Source of the DNA: Plesiomonas shigelloides
GTDB taxonomy: Bacteria; Pseudomonadota; Gammaproteobacteria; Enterobacterales; CAMTGL01
DNA: 64,000 nt
Assembly (NCBI RefSeq): GCF_900087055.1
Contig: NZ_LT575468.1
Span: 62,001-126,000 of the forward strand
Reading direction: 5' to 3'
The translations under genes and the position numbers were made by a program. Positions 25,675-33,397 of the stretch are shown here, in pieces (positions within the stretch are counted from its first letter, which is position 1; each line of letters opens with the position of its first letter). Below the pieces are notes generated by a model, which worked only from the letters and a program-made list of their open reading frames with translations, made no database searches and was not told where the DNA came from.

Positions 25675-27114
25675 ATGCAGCCAGATCCGCAGCAAAAATC
25701 GACCATTCCGGTCAAGAATGTCAACACGGATATTAACACCTCGGACAGTCCTTCTGGGTTGAAGTATTTTGACCCGAGTCAGCGCCTGTATGTTCGCGCC
25801 GTCAGCGGAACTTATCAGCGTCTACGTCGTTACGGTGGTTGGGTGTTGATGCTGCTGTTTTTCCTGCTGCCGTGGTTACCTTACCAAGGGCGACAAGCGA
25901 TTTTGCTGGATGTGGAGCAGCAACAGTTTCACTTTTTTGCCACCACCTTGTTTCCACAAGATCTCACCTTGCTGGCTTGGTTACTGATCATTGCCGCTTT
26001 TGCCCTGTTTTTTATTACCACCTTTTTAGGCCGCGTCTGGTGCGGGTATTTGTGCCCGCAAACGGTGTGGACGTTCATTTTTATCTGGTTTGAAGAGCGT
26101 TTTGAAGGCACTGCCAACCAGCGTCGAGCATTGGATAAAGCCCCGCGTAGCGCCAATAAAATTCTGCGTAAAACCGCCACGCATCTGTGCTGGCTGGGGT
26201 TTTCCCTGCTGACGGCATTGGCGTTTGTCAGCTACTTTGTGCCAGCGAAAGCACTGTACAGCGAATTTTTCCGCGCCGCCTCTGGCGGGTGGACGGTCTT
26301 TTGGGTGCTGTTTTTTACCGCCTGCACTTACGCCAATGCCGGTTGGATGCGTTCTATCATGTGTACGCACATGTGCCCGTACGCCCGTTTTCAATCAGCG
26401 ATGTTCGATCGCGATACCTTTATCGTGGCCTACGACAGCGCGCGCGGAGAGCCGCGTGGGCCGCGGCGGCGCAAAGTTGATCCGGCGAGCTTAGGCCTAG
26501 GCGCCTGTATCGATTGCGATCTGTGCGTGCAGGTATGCCCGACCGGCATCGATATTCGCCAAGGCTTGCAGTATGAGTGCATCAACTGCGGGGCGTGTAT
26601 CGATGCCTGCGATCAAACCATGCAGCAGATGGGCTATGCACCGGGACTAATCAGCTATACCACCGAGCACAAGCTGGCCGGCCACAAAACCCGCTTACTG
26701 CGACCGAAACTGCTGGGCTATGGGTTGGTACTGGTGGTGATGATCGGGCTCTTTAGTGCCAATTTACTGCGCTTACAACCGGCCAATTTAGAGGTGCTGC
26801 GCGATCGTAATCAGCTGTATCGCATTAACAACGAAGGCGCGATTGAAAATACCTTTATCCTCAAGCTGCAAAATAAAACCCAGCAACCGGTGACGTACCA
26901 GTTAGCGGTGCAAGGGCTGCCGACTGATGTGCAGTGGTTGGGGCCACAGAAAGTGCAAGTGGCGCCTGGTGAGGTGGATACCATTCCGCTGACGTTGGCC
27001 GTACCTGAAGGCGCGGCGTTATCTGCGGTGCAGCCGATCCGCTTTAGTGCTACTGCCGTCAACGGCAACGGCGCCGCAGTGAGTGCGGAGAGTCGCTTTT
27101 TTAGCGAGCGTTAA
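25675..27114 (+). CDS. ccoG: Cytochrome cbb3 oxidase accessory protein CcoG (RdxA/FixG family)
   Basis: CcoG is a membrane-bound ferredoxin-like protein that helps deliver copper to cbb3-type oxidase by reducing Cu(II). The 479-residue protein has about five membrane helices, paired cysteines in CGYLCPQ and MCTHMCPYAR, two [4Fe-4S] motifs (CIDCDLCVQVCP and CINCGACIDACD) and a C-terminal Ig-like FixG domain (about residues 370-475). The family usually sits beside ccoNOPQ, which is not seen here; the gene stands alone between yihD and srkA, a place where E. coli has no such gene. Confidence 0.93.
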   Translation: MQPDPQQKSTIPVKNVNTDINTSDSPSGLKYFDPSQRLYVRAVSGTYQRLRRYGGWVLMLLFFLLPWLPYQGRQAILLDVEQQQFHFFATTLFPQDLTLLAWLLIIAAFALFFITTFLGRVWCGYLCPQTVWTFIFIWFEERFEGTANQRRALDKAPRSANKILRKTATHLCWLGFSLLTALAFVSYFVPAKALYSEFFRAASGGWTVFWVLFFTACTYANAGWMRSIMCTHMCPYARFQSAMFDRDTFIVAYDSARGEPRGPRRRKVDPASLGLGACIDCDLCVQVCPTGIDIRQGLQYECINCGACIDACDQTMQQMGYAPGLISYTTEHKLAGHKTRLLRPKLLGYGLVLVVMIGLFSANLLRLQPANLEVLRDRNQLYRINNEGAIENTFILKLQNKTQQPVTYQLAVQGLPTDVQWLGPQKVQVAPGEVDTIPLTLAVPEGAALSAVQPIRFSATAVNGNGAAVSAESRFFSER

Positions 27115-27279
27115 TTTGGGTACTCAATAGCACTTAACTGGTGTGAAGTGCCGCGTCTTATAGCAGGGCAGCGCGGGATAGGCGCAATTGGCAATTGATC
27201 AATGAATGTTGCCGCCTGCGCTGCGCCGGCTGATTCTGCTATGCTGTGCTCTACTTGATGATGATGGTACAGGCCGACC

Positions 27280-28272
27280 ATGACTGAGCACAGCAGCGCA
27301 TTTGCTTTTCAAACACTCTCTCCCGATCTGATTATGGATGCCCTAGAGGTGGTCGGGATCCGTGTCGATTCCGGTTTGTTGGCTCTTAACAGCTATGAAA
27401 ACCGCGTGTACCAGTTACTGGATGAAGACCGGCGCCGGTACGTGGTGAAATTTTATCGTCCACAGCGCTGGAGTGCGGCGCAGATCCGCGAAGAGCATGC
27501 GTTTGCCTGTGAGCTGGCCGCCGCCGAGATCCCGGTGGTAGCGCCACTGACCCTGCAAGGCGATACCCTGCATCAGCACGAGGGTTTTTGGTTTGCGGTA
27601 TTCCCGAGTGTCGGCGGACGCCAGTATGAAGTGGACAATCTGGAGCAGCTGGAGTGGGTGGGGCGCTTTATGGGCCGTCTGCACCAGCAGGGGCAAAAGC
27701 AGCTGTTTAACGCCCGGCCGACGCTGGGGCTGGATGAATACCTGTATCAGCCGCGCGATTTTTTACAACAATCCGATTTTATTCCGGCCGAATTACGTCC
27801 GGTGTTCTTTGCCGATCTGAATATGCTGATCAACGAAATCGAGCAGCACTGGTATAGCGATTGGCAGCCACTGCGCCTGCACGGTGATTGTCATCCGGGC
27901 AATATTTTGTGGCGCGATGGCCCGCTGTTTGTCGATTTGGATGACGCGCGCAATGGCCCAGCGGTGCAGGATTTATGGATGTTGCTTAACGGTGAGCGGC
28001 ATGAGCGTTTGATGCAGCTGGATATTCTGCTGGAAAGTTATGGCGAATTTTGTGATTTTACTGCGCGGGAATTGCAACTGATCGAGCCTTTGCGTGGTCT
28101 GAGGATGGTGCATTACATGGCGTGGCTGGCTCGGCGCTGGGAAGACCCAGCATTTCCGCGCAGCTTTCCATGGTTTGCTGAGCCGCGTTATTGGGAGCAG
28201 CAGATCTTGGCCTGTAAAGAGCAGATCGCCGCGTTGCGCGAACCGCCATTGCAATTGATGCCAATGTATTAA
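27280..28272 (+). CDS. srkA: Stress response kinase A (YihE)
   Basis: SrkA is a cytoplasmic Ser/Thr protein kinase with the fold of aminoglycoside/choline kinases; in E. coli it protects against stress-induced cell death and belongs to the Cpx regulon. The 330-residue protein shows the nucleotide-binding N-lobe (ENRVYQLLDEDRRRYVVKFYRP), the catalytic loop LHGDCHPGNILW and the metal-binding FVDLDDARNGP. E. coli SrkA has 328 residues. It lies 124 bp upstream of the first dsbA, and the two are likely cotranscribed as in E. coli. Confidence 0.94.
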   Translation: MTEHSSAFAFQTLSPDLIMDALEVVGIRVDSGLLALNSYENRVYQLLDEDRRRYVVKFYRPQRWSAAQIREEHAFACELAAAEIPVVAPLTLQGDTLHQHEGFWFAVFPSVGGRQYEVDNLEQLEWVGRFMGRLHQQGQKQLFNARPTLGLDEYLYQPRDFLQQSDFIPAELRPVFFADLNMLINEIEQHWYSDWQPLRLHGDCHPGNILWRDGPLFVDLDDARNGPAVQDLWMLLNGERHERLMQLDILLESYGEFCDFTARELQLIEPLRGLRMVHYMAWLARRWEDPAFPRSFPWFAEPRYWEQQILACKEQIAALREPPLQLMPMY

Positions 28273-28396
28273 GGCGCGTTTCTTGCGCGCTTCAACCGGC
28301 ATCGTTTGGGTTTAGAGAGAGGCGTGGGTGGCAACCCGTGTGGGTCTGCCTAGCACCATCAGCGTGTTTTTATTGTTTATTTTAAAGGATGTGGAA

Positions 28397-29020
28397 ATGA
28401 AGAAGATTTGGCTGACGTTAGCGGGATTGTTGCTGGCGACTCAAGTGGCTGCCGCCGAGTTTACTGAGGGTAAACAGTATGTGGCTTTGGAGCGTCCGGC
28501 TACTGCCAGACCGGAAGCCATTGAGTTTTTCTCCTTCTACTGCCCAGCGTGTTTTGCGTTTGAAAATACGTTCCATATTCCGCAGATGATCCGCTCTGAA
28601 ATGCCGACAGATGGCCAGTTCAAGCAATACCACGTTGATTTTCTGGGCCCATTGGGTAAAGACCTGAGCCAAGCGTGGGCGGTGGCCAATGTGTTGGGTG
28701 TGGAGCAGAAAGTAGCACCGGTGCTGTTTGAAGGGATCCAGAAAACCCGTAGCATCAAAACGCCAGCCGATATCCGCGCCGCGTTTGAAAAAATCGGTGT
28801 GAAGGGTGATGAGTATGATGCCGCGCTGAGCAGCTTTATGGTGAGCTCGTTTGTCGCGCAGCAAGCTAAAGCAGCGCAGGACTTCCAAGTGGAAGGCGTG
28901 CCATCTATCTACATTAACGGCAAATTTCGCATCGAACCTCGCGGTTTTGACGCGAAAAACAATGATCAATTTGTGCAGCAATACGGCGCGTTAGTTAAAT
29001 TCCTGCTGCAACAAAAGTAA
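28397..29020 (+). CDS. dsbA: Periplasmic thiol:disulfide oxidoreductase DsbA, paralog with CPAC active site
   Basis: DsbA introduces disulfide bonds into proteins in the periplasm and is reoxidised by DsbB. This 207-residue paralog keeps a signal peptide almost the same as E. coli DsbA (MKKIWLTLAGLLLA, cleavage near A19/A20) and a thioredoxin fold with helical insert. Its active site is C49-P-A-C52 instead of CPHC; the cis-proline loop is EGVPSIYING. ATG 28397 is chosen because AAGGATG precedes it and the signal peptide begins there. A second dsbA follows 172 bp downstream. By position after srkA this copy is the E. coli dsbA counterpart, but the loss of the active-site histidine should change its redox potential. 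Confidence 0.92.
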   Translation: MKKIWLTLAGLLLATQVAAAEFTEGKQYVALERPATARPEAIEFFSFYCPACFAFENTFHIPQMIRSEMPTDGQFKQYHVDFLGPLGKDLSQAWAVANVLGVEQKVAPVLFEGIQKTRSIKTPADIRAAFEKIGVKGDEYDAALSSFMVSSFVAQQAKAAQDFQVEGVPSIYINGKFRIEPRGFDAKNNDQFVQQYGALVKFLLQQK

Positions 29021-29064
29021 GTTTGAGCGTCTGGTTGCCGTGGTAACCGAGCACAATCGTAAAG

Positions 29065-29095
29065 CGCGTCCAGCATTCGTGGTGGGCGCGTTTTT
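29065..29095 (+). terminator. Probable terminator between the two dsbA genes
   Basis: CGCGTCC (29065-29071) pairs with GGGCGCG (29084-29090), 7 bp including one G-T pair, and is followed by TTTTT. It suggests the second dsbA has its own promoter in the about 95 bp that follow. Confidence 0.65.
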
Positions 29096-29192
29096 CTTTA
29101 CATAACTTTTCTTATCTCGCCCTTGCTGGCGCCAGTCCGCCCCCGTAAAGTACTTTCCGTGATTCATATCCTTTGTTGTGGGAGTGTAAATA

Positions 29193-29840
29193 ATGAAGAT
29201 GAAAGTAGGGATGCTGGTGGCAACGTTATTATTGGCGGCTCCCGCATTCAGCCCAGCACTGCAGGCCGCGGAATTCACCGATGGCAAGCAGTACACCACC
29301 TTTGATAAACCGGCCACCGCCAAGCCACAAGCACTAGAGTTTTTCTCGTTTTATTGTCCGCATTGTTACGCGTTTGAGTATGACTATGGCCTGCCGGCCA
29401 AGATCGAATCAGCGCTGCCGAAAGACGGTGAGTTTATCCAATATCACGTCGATTTTTTAGGGCCGTTAGGGCCGGATTTGACCCGTGCGTGGGCGGTGGC
29501 GATGGCGCTAGGGGTGGAAAAGCAGATCCAACCGGTGCTGTTTAACGGGATCCAGAAAACCCGCACCATCAACAGCGTGGCTGATATCCGCAATGCCTTT
29601 TTGCAAATCGGGGTAAGTGCACAAGAGTATGACTCGGCGCTGAACAGTTTCATGGTCAACGCGCTGGTCGCCAAGCAACAGCAAGCGGCGCAAGCCTATG
29701 AGCTGCGCGGTGTGCCGACCGTGATCATTGATGGTAAATACCAGATTAACATGGGCGGTTTGCCGGCGGATTCTACCGAGCAGTTTATCCAAAGCTATGA
29801 TGGCGTAGTGAAATTCCTGCTGCAACAGCCGCGCGCCTAA
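29193..29840 (+). CDS. dsbA: Periplasmic thiol:disulfide oxidoreductase DsbA, paralog with CPHC active site
   Basis: Second DsbA of a tandem pair, 215 residues, with a different and longer signal peptide (about 1-25, ending LQA-AE) and the canonical active site C55-P-H-C58. It has the cis-proline loop RGVPTVIIDG and the conserved QYHVDFLGPLG followed by AWAVAMALGVE. In the mature part it resembles E. coli DsbA more at the active site and cis-Pro loop than its neighbour does. GGGAG lies upstream of the ATG. The pair clearly arose by duplication in the DsbA family, but the sequences differ enough that it is not recent. Confidence 0.92.
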   Translation: MKMKVGMLVATLLLAAPAFSPALQAAEFTDGKQYTTFDKPATAKPQALEFFSFYCPHCYAFEYDYGLPAKIESALPKDGEFIQYHVDFLGPLGPDLTRAWAVAMALGVEKQIQPVLFNGIQKTRTINSVADIRNAFLQIGVSAQEYDSALNSFMVNALVAKQQQAAQAYELRGVPTVIIDGKYQINMGGLPADSTEQFIQSYDGVVKFLLQQPRA

Positions 29841-29844
29841 GCAT

Positions 29845-29886
29845 CGCTATGTAACAACCGCTATGTAAAAACCGCGATGTAAACGC
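29845..29886 (+). repeat. Three tandem 14-bp repeats after dsbA
   Basis: Three head-to-tail copies begin 4 bp after the second dsbA stop: CGCTATGTAACAAC, CGCTATGTAAAAAC and CGCGATGTAAACGC. No function can be assigned. Confidence 0.7.
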
Positions 29887-29912
29887 AAGGGTGTTGGTCA
29901 GTGACCCCCGCG

Positions 29913-29945
29913 GAGGGTGAGATGCATGGTCTGTGTCTCACCCTC
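29913..29945. terminator. Possible terminator hairpin between dsbA and hdfR
   Basis: GAGGGTGAGA (29913-29922) pairs perfectly with TCTCACCCTC (29936-29945) around a 13-nt loop. It lies between converging genes and is probably a terminator, but only a GTTTT sequence follows on the plus strand. Confidence 0.45.
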
Positions 29946-29986
29946 GAGCTGTTTTCGGCGCTGTTGTGTGCAGTCTATGTTAGCCC

Positions 29987-30829
29987 TCAGATCAATGAGG
30001 GAAACACTGGTGTTTGCAGCAATTCCCGTAGGCGTGCATCGTGTGGGCTATTGGCTGGCCACAGGGCATGCAGGGTAAAGACTTGCGGCGGGAAATCGGC
30101 TTGCACGCGCCACTGCGCCGGTAGTTGGCTTGCCGCCAGCTGATCGGGGATAAAGGCACAGCCCGGCTGATGATGCAGATGCTGCAAGGTTTGCAGCAAC
30201 GACTCACTTTGTAGCCGTGGTGGATGATCCGGCGCAAACCACACCGCTTGTTGCTGGATAAATGCGTTGCCCCAATCGATGCGGCAATATTGCTCAGGGC
30301 GCAGCCGTACCCCGCTCGGCAGGTTAGTGCCCAATTGTAACCGGATTTCACCGCAGGCGAGGGCGTTAATCTCTTCGCTGCGCGGCAGATCGAGGCTGAA
30401 GGCCAAATCACACTCTTGTTCGGCTAACTGACGGCTCACGGAGCGGGAGCTGCTGATCAGGGTGCGCAGCGGTTGCTGTGGGTGTTGTTCGCTGAGCCGG
30501 CCAAGCCAGTCGGTCAATCCCGCCTCCCACAGGCAGGCCGGCGCACTGAGGCGCAGCGGCTGGCCTTGCTGCGGCGATTCGGTCACTTCCTGCCGTGCCT
30601 GCTGCCAGGTTTGCAGTAGGGTACGGGCATACGGCACCAAGCGCTCGCCCGCCGCGGTGAGCTGGATGTTATGGCGATGACGATTGAATAACACCACCCC
30701 CAACTGACTCTCTAGTTGGCGGATCCGAAAGCTCACGGCGGACTGGGTCAGGTACAGGGATTCAGCGGCTTTACCGAAGTGCCGGGTTTTACTCACGGCA
30801 ATAAAGGTTTTCAGTAATTCGGTATCCAC
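29987..30829 (-). CDS. hdfR: LysR-family regulator HdfR
   Basis: HdfR is a LysR-type regulator; in E. coli it represses the flagellar master operon flhDC and is regulated by H-NS. The 280-residue protein begins almost exactly like E. coli HdfR ([20 protein letters not shown], then [20 protein letters not shown]), with the DNA-binding domain in about residues 1-60; the ligand domain is more divergent. It diverges from maoP with 123 bp between the starts, the same arrangement as in E. coli. Confidence 0.92.
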   Translation of the reverse strand: MDTELLKTFIAVSKTRHFGKAAESLYLTQSAVSFRIRQLESQLGVVLFNRHRHNIQLTAAGERLVPYARTLLQTWQQARQEVTESPQQGQPLRLSAPACLWEAGLTDWLGRLSEQHPQQPLRTLISSSRSVSRQLAEQECDLAFSLDLPRSEEINALACGEIRLQLGTNLPSGVRLRPEQYCRIDWGNAFIQQQAVWFAPDHPPRLQSESLLQTLQHLHHQPGCAFIPDQLAASQLPAQWRVQADFPPQVFTLHALWPANSPHDARLRELLQTPVFPSLI

Positions 30830-30952
30830 GTCCCATCTCCAAAAAAACTCATCATAACGATAAAAATATTTTGTTTTACAGCGGCGTCAAGCCTCACTAA
30901 TACTCCGCGCCATAAACCACACGACCATGATACTTTAGGAGCGTGTCTCATT

Positions 30953-31291
30953 ATGGCGGAAAGCTTTGTAACAACACGTCGCTTCTTCGATAATAAGCAT
31001 TATCCGCGTGGTTTCGCCCGTCATGGCGATTTCACCATCAAGGAAGCACAGATTCTCGAGCGTCTGGGAGCCGCTTTCGATGAGCTGGACTCTGGCAAGC
31101 GCCAGCCGGCCACGGAAGAAGAGCAGCTGTTCGTGGCGGTATGCCACGGCGAGCGTTCAGCAGCAACGGAAAATGAAAAGGTTTGGATCAAGTACCGTGA
31201 CAATACACGGCGTCCGAAGCGTTTTCATACCCTGTCTGGCGGTAAGCCGCAGGCCGATGCCGCCGAAGACTACACCGACAGCGATGAGTAA
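30953..31291 (+). CDS. maoP: Macrodomain Ori organisation protein MaoP
   Basis: MaoP (YifE) together with the nearby DNA site maoS limits long-range DNA contacts in the Ori macrodomain of E. coli. The 112-residue protein has the same length as E. coli MaoP and matches it closely ([20 protein letters not shown] at the start, [14 protein letters not shown] and EDYTDSDE at the end). TAGGAG lies before the ATG. It is monocistronic with a strong terminator, between divergent hdfR and converging comM, as in E. coli. Confidence 0.94.
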   Translation: MAESFVTTRRFFDNKHYPRGFARHGDFTIKEAQILERLGAAFDELDSGKRQPATEEEQLFVAVCHGERSAATENEKVWIKYRDNTRRPKRFHTLSGGKPQADAAEDYTDSDE

Positions 31292-31297
31292 AACAAC

Positions 31298-31323
31298 CGG
31301 CGCCTGATGGCGCCGTTTTTTTT
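31298..31323 (+). terminator. Rho-independent terminator of maoP
   Basis: CGGCGCC (31298-31304) and GGCGCCG (31309-31315) form a perfect 7-bp stem with a TGAT loop, followed by eight T residues. It starts 7 bp after the maoP stop. Confidence 0.92.
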
Positions 31324-31340
31324 GCCGTACATTGGCGCAC

Positions 31341-32891
31341 TTACTCTGGCTCTGGCATCGATTGGCCATTGGCGACGCGGCCAAGGTGTTGTAAGACGCG
31401 ATCCATGGCGCGATAGCCGAGGGCTTCGGCCAGATGCTGGCGCTGCAAATGCGGCTCGGCGGCCAAATCAGCCAGTGTGCGCGCCACTTTCAAGATCCGG
31501 TGATAGGCACGCACCGACAATCCGAGTCGACACAAGGTTTGCTCTAAAAACAGCGCATCTTGGCTGTTTAAATGGCAATCTTGCTCCACTTCACGGCTAC
31601 CCAGTTCGGCATTGAGTTTACCACGCCGCGCCAGTTGCCGCTCGCGACAGCGCAGGATGCGCTCTCGAACCTCGGCACTGCTCTCGCCGCGTTGCGGCGT
31701 CCCGCTCAAACTGCCTTGCGGCAGCAGTGGCACTTCAATCGATAAATCAAACCTGTCTAAAAACGGGCCGGATAAACGGCTTAAATAGCGCAGCACTTGT
31801 TGCGGTGAGCTGCGGTTATGCGTGCCTTGATAGTGGCCGCTTGGGCTGGGGTTCATGGCGGCGATCAGCTGAAAACGGGCCGGAAAACGCACTTTGGCTT
31901 GGGCGCGCGAGATAATGATCTCCCCCGATTCCAACGGCTCGCGCAGTGCATCGAGCACCTTGCGATCAAACTCCGGTAACTCATCCAAAAACAAAATCCC
32001 GTTATGGGCTAGCGAGATCTCACCCGGGCGCGGCAGGCTACCGCCACCGACCAAGGCCGCTTGCGAGGCGCTGTGGTGCGGGGCGCGAAACGGGCGCTGC
32101 TTCCAGTTACCGGCATGAATGTCTTGGTGCACTAACGAGCCAATCGCGGCAGTTTCCAGTGCTTGCGCGTCACTGAGCGGCGGTAACAAGTCACGCAGTC
32201 GGCTAGCGAGCATGGTTTTGCCGGTGCCCGGCGGGCCAAGTAGCAGCAAATTGTGTTGGCCGGCGGCGGCAATTTCCAGCGCCCGTTTGGCTTGCTGTTG
32301 ACCTATGATGTCCTGCAAATCGGCGCTAGATGGCGTTAGCGTGGCACTGGCTGCAAGTGGCGTTTGATGCGCTAGCGGCTGTTTGCCGTTTAAGTGCGCG
32401 CAGACTTGCGCCAGATTTTCCGCTACCAACGGTGCGGCATTGCCCACTAATCCCGCTTGAGTGGCATTGGCAGCCGGTAAAATCAGCTGTCGGCCGGCGC
32501 TATGGGCGGCCATCACCGCGGGGATCACGCCAGTAACGGCGCGCAATTCACCGGAGAGCGCTAACTCGCCAGTAAATTCATAGCGAGCCAGCGCACGGTC
32601 ATCAATTTGCCCTGAGGCGGCCAGAATGCCGAGGGCGATCGGCAAGTCGAAACGGCCACCTTCCTTGGGCAGATCGGCGGGTGCCAAGTTAACGGTAATG
32701 CGCCGAGCGGGAAATTCCAGCCCGCTATTGAGTAGCGCACTGCGCACCCGATCGCGCGCCTCTTTGACCGAGGTTTCGGCCAGACCAACCAGTGTCAGCC
32801 CCGGTAAACCGGCGCTGATATGCACTTCGATGGTAACTGCCGGAGCCTGCACGCCGATGCTGGCGCGGCAGTGAATAATGGCCAGTGACAT
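31341..32891 (-). CDS. comM: Mg-chelatase-like AAA+ protein ComM/YifB
   Basis: ComM is a hexameric AAA+ helicase that promotes branch migration during integration of taken-up DNA in naturally competent gammaproteobacteria; the E. coli homolog is YifB. The 516-residue protein has an N-terminal Lon-protease-like domain (about 1-170), Walker A GPPGTGKTMLASRL, the Mg-chelatase stretch PFRAPHHSASQAALVGGG, Walker B GILFLDELPEF and a C-terminal Mg-chelatase domain. The ATG at 32891 is chosen because the conserved family start MSLAIIH lies there; a longer frame to 33023 adds 44 unrelated residues. It diverges from ilvL as in E. coli. Confidence 0.93.
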   Translation of the reverse strand: MSLAIIHCRASIGVQAPAVTIEVHISAGLPGLTLVGLAETSVKEARDRVRSALLNSGLEFPARRITVNLAPADLPKEGGRFDLPIALGILAASGQIDDRALARYEFTGELALSGELRAVTGVIPAVMAAHSAGRQLILPAANATQAGLVGNAAPLVAENLAQVCAHLNGKQPLAHQTPLAASATLTPSSADLQDIIGQQQAKRALEIAAAGQHNLLLLGPPGTGKTMLASRLRDLLPPLSDAQALETAAIGSLVHQDIHAGNWKQRPFRAPHHSASQAALVGGGSLPRPGEISLAHNGILFLDELPEFDRKVLDALREPLESGEIIISRAQAKVRFPARFQLIAAMNPSPSGHYQGTHNRSSPQQVLRYLSRLSGPFLDRFDLSIEVPLLPQGSLSGTPQRGESSAEVRERILRCRERQLARRGKLNAELGSREVEQDCHLNSQDALFLEQTLCRLGLSVRAYHRILKVARTLADLAAEPHLQRQHLAEALGYRAMDRVLQHLGRVANGQSMPEPE

Positions 32892-33016
32892 AGCGGTGGA
32901 GTGTTCCTTGTGATGAGCGCCTGCGAGGGCAAAAAAAAGAGCTTCATTTTTACCCTTAAAAATCAGTTTGTTATTCAGGCGCTTTTCGGATGCGCGAAGA
33001 TTTTCGCAAAAATAAG

Positions 33017-33046
33017 TTGTCAAAAACTGAACAGCTGTGATACCTC
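33017..33046 (+). promoter_or_regulatory. Candidate promoter of the ilvLGMEDA operon
   Basis: TTGTCA (33017-33022) lies 18 bp before TACCTC (33041-33046), preceded by TG (extended -10). The stretch GATACCTCTTTA resembles the E. coli ilvG promoter area. Weak by hexamer match but well placed, about 95 bp before the leader peptide. Confidence 0.45.
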
Positions 33047-33146
33047 TTTAATTGTGCAAAGCATGACCGGGCTCTCATTGCCGGGGGCGTGGTCAGCTGG
33101 CAAACACAACAACTAAACACAATAAATCCGGGAAAGAATTCGACTT

Positions 33147-33245
33147 ATGCAGTCTATCCGTGCCGTGCTAACCCTAATTATCGTCAACGTGGTGATTATT
33201 ATCTCACCGCGCGGGGTCGCACTTGGCAAACGGCAGACTGACTAA
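33147..33245 (+). CDS. ilvL: ilvGMEDA operon leader peptide
   Basis: A 32-residue leader peptide, the same length as E. coli IlvL, with the regulatory codon cluster LTLIIVNVVIII (Leu, Ile, Val) followed by SPRGVALG, similar to the end PPCGAALG in E. coli. Ribosome stalling at these codons when charged Ile/Val/Leu tRNAs are scarce should favour the antiterminator and allow transcription through the attenuator at 33270. Confidence 0.93.
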   Translation: MQSIRAVLTLIIVNVVIIISPRGVALGKRQTD

Positions 33246-33269
33246 CAGACAGGCAAGCCGGAAAACGAG

Positions 33270-33303
33270 AAGCCCCCGCACCGAAAGGTCCGGGGGCTTT
33301 TTC
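33270..33303 (+). terminator. Attenuator terminator of the ilvGMEDA operon
   Basis: AAGCCCCCG (33270-33278) pairs with CGGGGGCTT (33291-33299), with an inner ACC-GAAA-GGT stem, and is followed by a T-run. It starts 25 bp after the leader-peptide stop, the classical place of the ilv attenuator. Confidence 0.93.
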
Positions 33304-33345
33304 GTACAGGAACACCGGTGGCCATATTCACAAGGAGTACAGAGC

Positions 33346-33393
33346 ATGAGTGACACGCCAAGCATCCGTACCCGCCATGAGCAGATGAGGTAA
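33346..33393 (+). CDS. 15-residue small ORF before ilvG, in the position of ilvX
   Basis: A short frame encoding [15 protein letters not shown] starts at an ATG preceded by an excellent ribosome site (AAGGAG, 8 bp upstream) and ends 4 bp before the ilvG ATG. E. coli has the 16-residue peptide gene ilvX at the same place, between attenuator and ilvG. The peptides do not look alike, so only position and ribosome site support it. It may couple ribosomes into ilvG, which itself has only a weak upstream site. Confidence 0.6.
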   Translation: MSDTPSIRTRHEQMR

Positions 33394-33397
33394 AGCC

